Shown piece after piece: positions 1-6,445 of a DNA stretch of 9,955 nucleotides (the first letter of the stretch is position 1; every line of letters begins with the position of its first letter). The stretch lies in NCBI GenBank assembly GCA_035258765.1, contig DATFWZ010000581.1:1-9955 (forward strand), read 5' to 3'. The position numbers and the translations under genes are program-made. This DNA is from SIAJ01 sp035258765 (GTDB lineage: Bacteria; Planctomycetota; Planctomycetia; Gemmatales; Gemmataceae). The notes under the pieces are model-generated. The model saw nothing but the letters and a program-made list of their open reading frames with translations. It was not told where the DNA came from and searched no databases.

Positions 1-388
1 CCCCCGCCTCGCCGACTCCAAAGAGAAACTGAATCACGATCAACGCCCCGAACCCGATCAGGACCGCCTCGCTCCCGGGCCAGGCGAGGCCGGTACACCC
101 CGTCAACCCGACGAACAGGGACCACCAAAGGACGATTCGAAGCAGGGTCTTGCGGGGGCCGTAGGTGTCCCCCATCCACCCGGTCGGGATCTCGAAGATG
201 GCGTACGCGATCTGGAACGCGGTCAGGACCCAGAAGAAGTCGGCCTCGGTGCGGCCGATCGACTCCATCATGTCCTTCTTGGCGTTCCCGTTCATGGCCC
301 GGTCGAGGTACGTGATCATCGCCAGCGTGCAGAGCAGGACGAGGATCGAATAGCGGACGCGGGTGGGGGAGGCGGACGGGGAGGTCAT
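1..388 (-). CDS. MFS transporter, N-terminal part (cut by window edge)
   Basis: This is the first 129 codons of a major facilitator superfamily secondary transporter in the inner membrane. The frame is open from an ATG at 386-388 to the left edge. Hydrophobic segments lie at about residues 13-30, 52-72, 84-100 and 107-126, which fits TM1 to TM4. The loop between TM2 and TM3 reads GWMGDTYGPRKTLL (residues 70-83), a good match to MFS motif A with its conserved Asp74, Gly77 and Arg79. YLDRA (27-31) near the end of TM1 and the FEIPTGW and FGVGEAG segments resemble the anion:cation symporter (hexuronate/glucarate-type) subgroup, so an organic-anion substrate is plausible but not shown. No strong ribosome binding site precedes the ATG. 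The gene is divergent from pckA with a 135-base gap. The family is secure; the substrate is unknown. Confidence 0.88.
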   Translation of the reverse strand, partial: MTSPSASPTRVRYSILVLLCTLAMITYLDRAMNGNAKKDMMESIGRTEADFFWVLTAFQIAYAIFEIPTGWMGDTYGPRKTLLRIVLWWSLFVGLTGCTGLAWPGSEAVLIGFGALIVIQFLFGVGEAG

Positions 389-422
389 GCGTGGCGGGAG
401 AGGGTGTCGGGCGGACCCGCGT

Positions 423-428
423 AATGTA
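423..428 (-). promoter_or_regulatory. possible -10 element of the MFS gene
   Basis: Read on the minus strand this is TACATT, matching four of six positions of the sigma-70 -10 consensus. It ends 34 bases upstream of the MFS ATG, similar to the -10-like hexamers before pckA and the kinase. No convincing -35 is visible, so this is a weak call. Confidence 0.25.
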
Positions 429-486
429 CGCCCCGCGGCGGGCCGGGGCAAAGGGGAACGCGGGTGCGGCCTGCGCGGCCCGGGCG

Positions 487-492
487 TATAAT
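487..492 (+). promoter_or_regulatory. -10 element of pckA
   Basis: A perfect TATAAT sits in very GC-rich DNA, 31 bases before the pckA ATG, which would give a leader of about 25 bases. There is no clear TTGACA 17 bases upstream (that stretch is GC-rich), so the promoter may depend mainly on its -10 or use a planctomycete-specific -35. Confidence 0.5.
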
Positions 493-523
493 CAGCCAGT
501 CACCTCATCCCGAGGGCCTGCTC

Positions 524-2059
524 ATGGGCGCCCCCGACCTGACGCGCCACGGGTTCGCGCCGTCCGGGCCGGTCCACGCCCACCTGTCGGCGGCAGAGCT
601 GGTCGAGCACGCCCTGCGCCGGCGGGAGGGGTTGCTCGCCGACACCGGGGCCCTCGACGCTTTGACCGGCGAGCGCACCGCCCGCTCGCCCGACGACAAG
701 TACATCGTCCGCGACCCGGGCATCGAAAAGGAAGTCGATTGGGGAAAGACCAATCGGCCGATGAGCCCGGAGACGTTCGAGCGACTGTTGCGGCAGGCGC
801 GGCAGTACGCGAGCAGCCGCGAGCTGTTCGTCCACGACGCGGCCGCGTGCGCCGACCCCCGGCACCGGCTCAGCCTGCGCGTGATCACGGAGCAGGCCTG
901 GCACGCCCTGTTCGCCCAGTGCCTGTTCCTGCGCCTGTCGGCCGACGAGCTCAAGGCGTTCCACTCGGAGTGGCTCGTTCTCTCCCTCCCGAACCTGCGG
1001 TTCGACGCGAAGAAGGAGGGGCTCAACTCCCCGGCCGTGATCGCCGCGAGCTTCGAGCGGAAGACCATTCTCGTCGCGGGCACGCACTACGCCGGGGAGA
1101 TCAAGAAGTCGATCTTCACCATCCTGAACGCCCTGTTGCCGTTCCGGGGCGTGTTCCCGATGCACTGCTCGGCCAACGTCGGCGCTGGCGGCGACGTGGC
1201 CCTCTTCTTTGGCCTCTCCGGGACCGGCAAGACGACCCTGTCGGCCGACCCCGAGCGGCGACTGATCGGGGACGACGAGCACGGGTGGTCGGAGGACGGG
1301 GTGTTCAACATCGAGGGCGGATGTTACGCGAAAACGATCCGCTTGTCGGCGGAGAAGGAGCCGCAGATCTACAACGCCATCCGGTTCGGGTGCGTGCTGG
1401 AGAACATCCCGCTCGACCCGGCCACCCGGCGGCCGGACTACGACAGCCAGGAGTACACGGAAAACACTCGGGCCGCGTACCCGATCGACTTCATCCCGAA
1501 CTGCGAGCCGTCCGGCCGCGGCTGGCATCCGCGGACCATCTTCTTCCTGACCTGCGACGCCTTCGGCGTCCTGCCGCCGATCGCGCGGCTGACGCCGGAG
1601 CAGGCGATGGAGCACTTCCTGGTCGGGTACACGGCCAAGGTGGCCGGAACGGAGGTCGGGGTCACGGACCCGGAGGCCACGTTCAGTACCTGTTTCGCGG
1701 CCCCATTCCTGCCGCTCCCGGCGCGGCGGTACGCGGCCATGCTGGGGGACAAGCTGAAAACTCACAACGTCCCGGTGTGGCTGCTCAACACAGGGTGGAC
1801 CGGCGGCGGGTTCGGCGTTGGGCACCGGATCGACCTGACCTACACCCGGGCCATGCTCCGGGCGGCGCTGGAGCGGAAGCTGGACGGGGTGCCGTTCCGG
1901 ACCGACCCGGTATTCGGGGTCGCCGTCCCGACCGAGTGCCCGGGAGTTCCGGCGCAGGTGCTCGACCCGCGAGCCGCGTGGGCGGACAGGTCCGCGTACG
2001 ACCGGGCCGCGGCCGACCTGGCGGCCCAGTTCCGCAGCGCCCTGGCGAAGCGGCAGTGA
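524..2059 (+). CDS. pckA: Phosphoenolpyruvate carboxykinase (ATP)
   Basis: This cytosolic enzyme converts oxaloacetate and ATP to phosphoenolpyruvate, CO2 and ADP, the entry step of gluconeogenesis. The 511 residues are close to the usual 520-540 of the ATP-dependent family. Visible motifs in order: RSPDDKY (54-60, substrate-binding Arg region), YAGEIKKSIFT (189-199, metal-ligand Lys), MHCSAN (213-218, metal-ligand His214), the P-loop GLSGTGKTTLS (230-240), the kinase-2 segment IGDDEHGW (248-255) with the metal-binding Asp, ENTRAAYP (313-320) with the nucleotide-contacting Arg316, and GYTAKVAGTE (368-377). All key residues are present, so it should be active. The frame opens earlier, but ATG 524 is chosen because GAGGG lies 7 bases upstream and a TATAAT at 487-492 would fall inside a longer gene. 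nnrD follows after 85 bases with its own -10-like site. The GTP-dependent family is excluded by the motif set. Confidence 0.96.
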   Translation: MGAPDLTRHGFAPSGPVHAHLSAAELVEHALRRREGLLADTGALDALTGERTARSPDDKYIVRDPGIEKEVDWGKTNRPMSPETFERLLRQARQYASSRELFVHDAAACADPRHRLSLRVITEQAWHALFAQCLFLRLSADELKAFHSEWLVLSLPNLRFDAKKEGLNSPAVIAASFERKTILVAGTHYAGEIKKSIFTILNALLPFRGVFPMHCSANVGAGGDVALFFGLSGTGKTTLSADPERRLIGDDEHGWSEDGVFNIEGGCYAKTIRLSAEKEPQIYNAIRFGCVLENIPLDPATRRPDYDSQEYTENTRAAYPIDFIPNCEPSGRGWHPRTIFFLTCDAFGVLPPIARLTPEQAMEHFLVGYTAKVAGTEVGVTDPEATFSTCFAAPFLPLPARRYAAMLGDKLKTHNVPVWLLNTGWTGGGFGVGHRIDLTYTRAMLRAALERKLDGVPFRTDPVFGVAVPTECPGVPAQVLDPRAAWADRSAYDRAAADLAAQFRSALAKRQ

Positions 2060-2091
2060 GTTTTCCGTACGCCTTCGAGCGCGGCCCGCGG

Positions 2092-2097
2092 TACAAT
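2092..2097 (+). promoter_or_regulatory. possible -10 element of nnrD
   Basis: TACAAT (five of six to the -10 consensus) lies in the pckA-nnrD gap, 47 bases before the nnrD GTG. It suggests that nnrD can be transcribed separately from pckA. No -35 is recognisable. Confidence 0.35.
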
Positions 2098-2144
2098 CAC
2101 CTCGCAATCCCGCCCCGCCCGCGCCTGTCCCCTGGACCGAACCC

Positions 2145-3053
2145 GTGAACAACCCCGTCACCGTGCCGACTCTCCCGGCCCGCGACCCGGCCGCGCACAA
2201 GGGCTCGTTCGGCCGAGTGCTGGTCATCGCCGGCAGCCGGGGCATGAGCGGGGCCGCGGTCCTGTGCGGGTCGGGGGCCCTGCGCGGCGGGGCCGGGCTG
2301 GTGCAGGTCGCCGTCCCGGGCGAGGTGCTGCCGATCGTCGCGGCCGGCAACCCGTGCTACTTGACCGCTCCGTTCTCCCAGGACATGCGCGGCCGGTTCG
2401 CCACCGCCGCGGTGGACGAGCTAGTTGAGGCCTGCCAGTGGGCGGACGTGATCGCGGTCGGCCCCGGGATCGGTCAGTCGGAGGCGGCGCCGCGGCTGAT
2501 CGCCGCGCTGTTCGCCCGGGCGGCCAAGCCGCTGGTAATCGACGCCGACGGCCTCAACGCGCTGGCCAGGCTGCCGCGCGACGACTGGCGCAAGCGGGAC
2601 GAGCCCGCGGTCCTGACCCCGCACCCCGGCGAGTTCGCCCGGCTGTGCGGGCGCACGGCGGACGAGGTGCAGTCGGACCGCGAGAACCTGGCCGTCACCT
2701 ACGCGGCCGAGCACTCGGTCGTGCTGGTGTTGAAAGGTCACGGGACGATCGTAACCGACGGCCGGGAGGTCTATCGGAACACGACCGGCAACCCCGGGAT
2801 GGCCACCGGCGGGACGGGGGACGTGCTCACCGGATTGATCGCCGCCCTGGTCGGCCAGGGGTTCCATCCGTTCGACGCGGCCGTGCTGGGAGTCTGGGCA
2901 CACGGCCGGGCCGGCGACCTGGCCGCGCAGCAAATGGGTCAGACGTCCCTGATCGCGACCGACCTGTTGACCTATCTCCCGGCAGCGCTGCGGGAGGTGT
3001 CGGGCGGCCCGCCGGTACATCACGGGACCGACGCACATCTCGGGTTTTCGTGA
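2145..3053 (+). CDS. nnrD: ADP-dependent (S)-NAD(P)H-hydrate dehydratase
   Basis: This metabolite-repair enzyme uses ADP to dehydrate the S form of damaged, hydrated NADH and NADPH. The 302 residues form a single YjeF C-terminal (carbohydrate-kinase-like) domain. Diagnostic motifs: HKGSFGRV (18-25), GGAGLVQVAVP (48-58), VGPGIG (105-110), DADGLNAL (133-140), TPHPGEF (158-164), and the nucleotide/anion-hole motif NPGMATGGTGDVLTG (216-230) with the catalytic Asp226. The epimerase partner domain (NnrE, YjeF N-terminal), often fused in other bacteria, is absent, so it should be encoded elsewhere. The start is a GTG with no strong ribosome binding site; no in-frame ATG lies close by, and the conserved domain begins at about residue 15, which supports this start. 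The last 20 or so residues (SGGPPVHHGTD onward) look like a non-conserved tail. Confidence 0.94.
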   Translation: MNNPVTVPTLPARDPAAHKGSFGRVLVIAGSRGMSGAAVLCGSGALRGGAGLVQVAVPGEVLPIVAAGNPCYLTAPFSQDMRGRFATAAVDELVEACQWADVIAVGPGIGQSEAAPRLIAALFARAAKPLVIDADGLNALARLPRDDWRKRDEPAVLTPHPGEFARLCGRTADEVQSDRENLAVTYAAEHSVVLVLKGHGTIVTDGREVYRNTTGNPGMATGGTGDVLTGLIAALVGQGFHPFDAAVLGVWAHGRAGDLAAQQMGQTSLIATDLLTYLPAALREVSGGPPVHHGTDAHLGFS

Positions 3054-3058
3054 CCGAT

Positions 3059-3074
3059 TCCCGCCGGCGCGGGA
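3059..3074 (+). terminator. hairpin just after nnrD
   Basis: Perfect 6-bp stem TCCCGC/GCGGGA around a CGGC loop, beginning 5 bases after the nnrD stop codon. It is followed by GATTCTT rather than a clear T run, so it is either a weak terminator or only a 3'-end stabilising hairpin. Confidence 0.3.
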
Positions 3075-3135
3075 GATTCTTCGGGTGCCGTCGCCGCCGC
3101 CGGCCGGCCCAGCCCGACTCGAACGGATCGCCGTC

Positions 3136-3579
3136 ATGGCATACAAGCACATCCCCTTTTACAACCTCGACCAGCCCGTCGGCCTTGGGGCCCCGAACCA
3201 GCGGACCGACGTGCTCCTCGTCCAGTACTTCCTCCGCGAGCTGTTCAGGCACACCGACCTGAGCGCGGACAAGCCGCCCGGGGACCTGGCTGTCGACGGT
3301 CACTTCGGCCCGGTCACCGCGACGTGGATTAGCAGCTACCAAAAGCAGCTCAAGGCCAAGGGCTTTAGCGTCGTTACCGACGGACGGGTGGACCCCGCCC
3401 GGGGGGAACTGATGTTCAGCAAAGTGGCCATCTCGCACGAGCGGTACACGATCTGGCACATGAACATCAGCTTTCGCAAGCGGTTCCAGGAGGCACACGA
3501 CCACCTGGAGACCGCCCCCGGTGTGCCGCCCGACCTGGCCGCGGTGCTGGCCGGGTTCGAACGAGGGAATGGAGGGTAG
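3136..3579 (+). CDS. Small protein with peptidoglycan-binding-like domain
   Basis: This encodes 147 residues of unknown function. Residues about 23-90 have the pattern of a peptidoglycan-binding domain 1 fold: a helix VLLVQYFLREL, then VDGHFGPVTATWISSYQKQL (53-72), which matches the family's 'DG.fGp.T..ai..fQ' signature, and a second TDGRVDP (81-87). The C-terminal part (100-147) is polar and helical, with no known motif. No signal peptide or membrane segment is seen, which is odd for a wall-binding protein, so the fold may serve another purpose here. ATG 3136 is preferred over an earlier in-frame ATG at 3085 because the intervening Pro/Ala-rich residues look like intergenic sequence. It lies 82 bases after nnrD on the same strand. 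The coding assignment is fairly firm; the function is not known. Confidence 0.72.
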   Translation: MAYKHIPFYNLDQPVGLGAPNQRTDVLLVQYFLRELFRHTDLSADKPPGDLAVDGHFGPVTATWISSYQKQLKAKGFSVVTDGRVDPARGELMFSKVAISHERYTIWHMNISFRKRFQEAHDHLETAPGVPPDLAAVLAGFERGNGG

Positions 3580-3644
3580 GGGTCGCGCGGGCGGCAATCC
3601 CGAGCCAGGGTCGGTTGTAAGGTGCTGCGCCGGGGCCGGTTTCG

Positions 3645-3650
3645 TACTAT
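3645..3650 (+). promoter_or_regulatory. possible -10 element of the zinc-ribbon gene
   Basis: TACTAT (four to five of six to the -10 consensus) lies 68 bases before the ATG at 3719, in the only AT-containing part of the 139-base gap 3580-3718. The rest of that gap shows no clear terminator or RNA. Confidence 0.25.
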
Positions 3651-3718
3651 GCTCGGGAGAGAGACTCGACCGCGGTGTCGTCGCCACCTCCCGACCTCAT
3701 AACCGCAACCCGTCCCCC

Positions 3719-4687
3719 ATGCGCCTCCTCTGTCCGTTTTGCCAGAAGGCCATCACCGTTCCGGACTCCGAGGCCGGGAAGGCCGTTCGCTGCCCGGAAT
3801 GCAGTCAGCAGTTCGCCGCTCCCCAGCTCTTTTCCCCGACCGCGTCGTCGCCCGATCTGTCGATGACTCCGCCGCCGCCGGCCGAGCCGCCGCCGTCGGA
3901 GTTGTTCACGCCGAGCTCTCCCTATCAGCGGGAGCGCGAGCGCCTCATGCCAGTGCCGCCAGAATTGCCGCAGCTCCCCGCGGCCGACGTGGAACTGTCC
4001 GGGTACAAGCGCCTGAAGTCGATCACCCTGGACCCGACGTGGCTGCGCTGGGTGGCCCCAGTAGCCGTGACGCTGGCGTTCTTCCTGACGTTCTTCAACT
4101 GGGACGGCAGCTACCCGGGCGGGCACGCCGCGTACACGCAAAACGCGTGGGAGGCCATGTACGGCGGGCTCTCCGTCGATCCGGTTGCGGAAAAGGCGAT
4201 GCAGGAGGAAAAAGACCTGCGCGAGCGGGTCCACATGAACTGGTGGCTGGTGCCCTTCCTACTCCTGTTGTTTCCCACGCTGATCGTCGCCTGGGCCGGG
4301 CCGATTGTGGAACTTGGCAAGGTCAAGCTCCCGCCAGGGATTCAGGACGTCTGGCAATTCCGTCCGATCGCCCTGGGCGCCCTGTTCGTGGTTCTCATCC
4401 TGTTCCTGCTGGCTCAGTGGGCGTCGGGATTCGGCCTCCAGCGGGCCGTCCGCGAAAAGGCCGAGGAAACTCTCTGGAAGCAGAAGCAGGACGCAACCAC
4501 GCCCGAAGAGATCCGGAAGTGGGAAATCAATGTCGGGCGGATGATCGGGAGTTACCAGGTCCACACAACCACATGGCTGCGGCTGGCGGTCCTGATGAAC
4601 CTGCTGGCAGTATTGGCGGCTCTCGGCGAGGTCGGTCTCCAACTCCGGGGCCAGAAGCCGCCGCCGCGGGCCGGGGTCATGTGGTAA
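3719..4687 (+). CDS. Zinc-ribbon protein with four membrane segments
   Basis: Unknown function; 322 residues. The N-terminus is a compact zinc ribbon with two CPxC knuckles, CPFC (Cys5, Cys8) and CPEC (Cys25, Cys28), of the MJ0042/zinc-ribbon type common at the start of planctomycete membrane proteins. A Pro/Ser-rich linker (about 36-90) follows. Strong hydrophobic segments lie at about 111-128, 174-197, 214-234 and 284-306. Between the first two is an aromatic/Gly-rich loop (127-150) and between the last two a charged helical stretch (241-275). The protein is an inner-membrane protein with the ribbon probably cytoplasmic. The start is fixed by the ribbon, which begins at residue 5 from ATG 3719; upstream in-frame sequence has no conserved character. 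No ribosome binding site is evident. It is the last gene of the rightward group, facing the HtrA gene across a 444-base gap. Confidence 0.85.
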   Translation: MRLLCPFCQKAITVPDSEAGKAVRCPECSQQFAAPQLFSPTASSPDLSMTPPPPAEPPPSELFTPSSPYQRERERLMPVPPELPQLPAADVELSGYKRLKSITLDPTWLRWVAPVAVTLAFFLTFFNWDGSYPGGHAAYTQNAWEAMYGGLSVDPVAEKAMQEEKDLRERVHMNWWLVPFLLLLFPTLIVAWAGPIVELGKVKLPPGIQDVWQFRPIALGALFVVLILFLLAQWASGFGLQRAVREKAEETLWKQKQDATTPEEIRKWEINVGRMIGSYQVHTTTWLRLAVLMNLLAVLAALGEVGLQLRGQKPPPRAGVMW

Positions 4688-4690
4688 GGC

Positions 4691-4737
4691 GGGGCGCGAC
4701 TCTTGCGGTGCGAATCAATGCTCCGATTTCGCGCCCC
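4691..4737 (+). terminator. possible terminator hairpin after the zinc-ribbon gene
   Basis: GGGGCGCGA (4691-4699) pairs perfectly with TCGCGCCCC (4729-4737), starting 3 bases after the stop codon. The 29-base loop is long and no T run follows, so intrinsic termination is uncertain. Confidence 0.25.
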
Positions 4738-4824
4738 CGTCCGACCGGCCAGTTCTCCGGCCGCCACTTGCGACATTCTGGCGCCCTGACGAATAACACT
4801 TAAGTGCTTGCCGGGGGCCACATC

Positions 4825-4875
4825 CCTCAGGCCGCCTCAGGCCGCCACACATGCACACCGAGTGGCGGCCTGAGG
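4825..4875. repeat. 14-bp perfect inverted repeat with a tandem left arm
   Basis: CCTCAGGCCGCCAC (4835-4848) pairs exactly with GTGGCGGCCTGAGG (4862-4875) around a 13-base loop. The first ten bases of the left arm are duplicated directly upstream (CCTCAGGCCG at 4825-4834), so two left arms can compete for one right arm. The structure sits between converging genes; it could act as a two-way terminator or be a dispersed repeat. There is no GTAG head, so it differs from the elements at 4999 and 8335. Confidence 0.75.
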
Positions 4876-4998
4876 AATTCCGCGCACTTTCGGGGGGTCC
4901 AAAACTTGACAACTGGCTTTTCGGATAGGACACTCCGCCCTCTCCACGCGTGAGCCTCTGTAGTCGATGCCACCTGCCTCAAAGGGTGGGTTCGGGCG

Positions 4999-5048
4999 GT
5001 AGCCGGCGCGCTCCGGGAGCCAGCCGTCCCGCTCCGCGGGACGGCTAC
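4999..5048. repeat. REP-like element with GTAG ends
   Basis: On the minus strand, GTAG (5048 to 5045) is followed at once by a perfect 9-bp stem CCGTCCCGC/GCGGGACGG around a GGA loop; pairing in fact extends to 11 bp (5022-5032 with 5036-5046). On the plus strand a second GTAG (4999-5002) is followed by a less perfect palindrome containing GCTCC/GGAGC (5010-5014, 5016-5020). The outer ends GTAGCCG (4999-5005) and CGGCTAC (5042-5048) are also inverted repeats. A GTAG head followed by a hairpin is the known layout of REP elements mobilised by RAYT (TnpA-REP) transposases; none is encoded here. Confidence 0.65.
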
Positions 5049-5131
5049 GATCATGACCCCACCATGTCGCCCTCGGCAGCCCGCGACCAATCAGCCGCAT
5101 TGAAGGATCAGAGCCTCGCCGGCCCGTCGCG

Positions 5132-6349
5132 CTAAATCCCCTCCAGCGTCACGCTCACATCCATTTGTCGGCCCTCGCGCTGGATTGTTAGCGTGATCGT
5201 CTGCTGCACTTTCATCTTGCTCATCATTCGTTGGAAATCCTCAATCCCCTGAACCTCCTCCCCGTTCACGGCCAGGATCAAGTCCCCGTTTACCTGCCGG
5301 CCGGTGTCCGCGTCCACGCGGAATCCCTTGAGCCCCCCCCGGTCCGCGGCGCTGTTCGGCCGCACCTCGGCGATCATCACCCCCCGCTTGAACCCCAGGG
5401 CCCGCGTGTCCCGCTCCCGCAACAACACAATCCCGAGCGACGGCTTGGCCGGCCGGCCGGTGCGGATGAGTTGAGTCACCACCTGATTCACTGTGTCCAC
5501 GGGGATCGCGTAGCCGATCCCGACGTTCCCGCCGCTCGGGGACGTGATGGCCGTGTTCACGCCGATCAGCCGGCCCTCGCGGTCCAGGAGCGGCCCGCCC
5601 GAGTTGCCCGGATTGAGCGACGCGTCGGTCTGGATGACGCCGGTGATCGGCCGGTCGGTCACCGACTGGATTTCGCGGTTGAGGGCGCTGACGATCCCGT
5701 GCGTGAACGTCAGCGACTGCCCGTACGGGTTACCGATCGCGTACACCGTCTGCCCGACTTCCAGGTCGGCCGACGACCCGACCGGGATCGGCTTGAGCTT
5801 GTCGGCCGGGACGTCGGTCACCTGGAGCACGGCCAGGTCGTTGTCCGGGGCGACGCCGACCAGCCGGACGGCTTCCGACGTGGTCTGGTCGGCGAACGTG
5901 ATCCGGAGGCGGGCCGACGACTTGATGCTGACCTCCCCGGACGCGGTGACCTGGAGGGTGTCCTGGACGACGTGGAAGTTGGTGACGATCCGCCCCTGCT
6001 CGTCCCAGACGAACCCGGACCCGGTCCCTTGCATGCGCTCGGTCGTCCCCAGGTACCCGACCCGCTGGATGCGCAGGGTGTCCACGTTGACGACGGACGG
6101 GCTGATGTCCTTGAAGACGCGGATGCGTTCCTTCTCGAAGGCGTCGCGGTCGCCGCGCGGGGTGACCTCACGGAGCTGGGCGTTCGGGTCGTGCGTGGGC
6201 GACGGGTGGCCGCGGAAGACGAAGTAACCGATCACGAGGCCGGCCGCGAGCACGACGAGGACGATCGGGATGGCGACGGCCAGCGGGGCCGGGGACTCGC
6301 GGTACCGCCGCGGGCGGTTCGGGAAGTGGTAGTCTTCGTACGACGGCAT
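5132..6349 (-). CDS. Membrane-anchored HtrA/DegP-type serine protease
   Basis: This protease is predicted to act in the periplasmic space on misfolded or regulated envelope proteins. The 405 residues comprise a short cytoplasmic N-terminus rich in Arg and Tyr (1-20), one membrane anchor (about 22-46), a linker, a trypsin-like domain (about 78-300) and one PDZ domain (about 303-403). The catalytic triad is complete: His126 in TNFHVV, Asp171 in DNDLAVL, and Ser250 in NPGNSGGP. The GIGYAIPVD segment (277-285) that closes the protease domain in this family is present. One PDZ and an N-terminal anchor resemble DegS-type regulatory proteases more than the two-PDZ DegP. ATG 6349 is supported by GGAG 7 bases upstream (6357-6360). 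It lies 96 bases downstream of the kinase gene on the same strand, so co-transcription is plausible. Confidence 0.95.
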   Translation of the reverse strand: MPSYEDYHFPNRPRRYRESPAPLAVAIPIVLVVLAAGLVIGYFVFRGHPSPTHDPNAQLREVTPRGDRDAFEKERIRVFKDISPSVVNVDTLRIQRVGYLGTTERMQGTGSGFVWDEQGRIVTNFHVVQDTLQVTASGEVSIKSSARLRITFADQTTSEAVRLVGVAPDNDLAVLQVTDVPADKLKPIPVGSSADLEVGQTVYAIGNPYGQSLTFTHGIVSALNREIQSVTDRPITGVIQTDASLNPGNSGGPLLDREGRLIGVNTAITSPSGGNVGIGYAIPVDTVNQVVTQLIRTGRPAKPSLGIVLLRERDTRALGFKRGVMIAEVRPNSAADRGGLKGFRVDADTGRQVNGDLILAVNGEEVQGIEDFQRMMSKMKVQQTITLTIQREGRQMDVSVTLEGI

Positions 6350-6445
6350 GTGGCGACTCCGGGGCGGGACTACCTGGTACTTCGCCCGGGGCCGAGGCGA
6401 CTTACAGGGGAGGGTCGATCGCGGGGACGGACGGGCGCCACGATT

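Larger units (their letters stand above)
4688..5131. other. non-coding island between convergent genes
   Basis: The region lies between the zinc-ribbon gene and the oppositely oriented HtrA gene. Short open frames occur on both strands, but none has a recognisable domain, and they run through the hairpins. Contents left to right: a 9-bp inverted repeat GGGGCGCGA/TCGCGCCCC (4691-4699 with 4729-4737); the palindrome CACTTAAGTG (4797-4806); a 14-bp perfect hairpin (4835-4875); a TTGACA at 4906-4911 without a good -10; and the REP-like element at 4999-5048. It may be a store of dispersed repeats that also ends transcription from both sides. Confidence 0.6.

Noticed and set aside
391..2350. Long open frames overlapping pckA on both strands (585 residues plus, 616 residues minus)
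   Set aside because: Both are Arg/Gly/Pro-rich, low-complexity translations without domains. They are by-products of GC-rich third positions in pckA, whose own frame carries every catalytic motif.
4906..4934. TTGACA followed by GACACT as a promoter
   Set aside because: The -35 is perfect, but the hexamer at 17-base spacing matches only three of six -10 positions, and no credible rightward gene follows.
4715..5100. Several 70-90 residue open frames in the 4688-5131 gap
   Set aside because: They run through the perfect hairpins, have no ribosome binding sites and no recognisable domain, and exist in competing frames on both strands.
4688..5131. tRNA or other structured RNA gene in the gap
   Set aside because: No cloverleaf, T-loop consensus or known riboswitch pattern is visible; the hairpins are separate simple palindromes.
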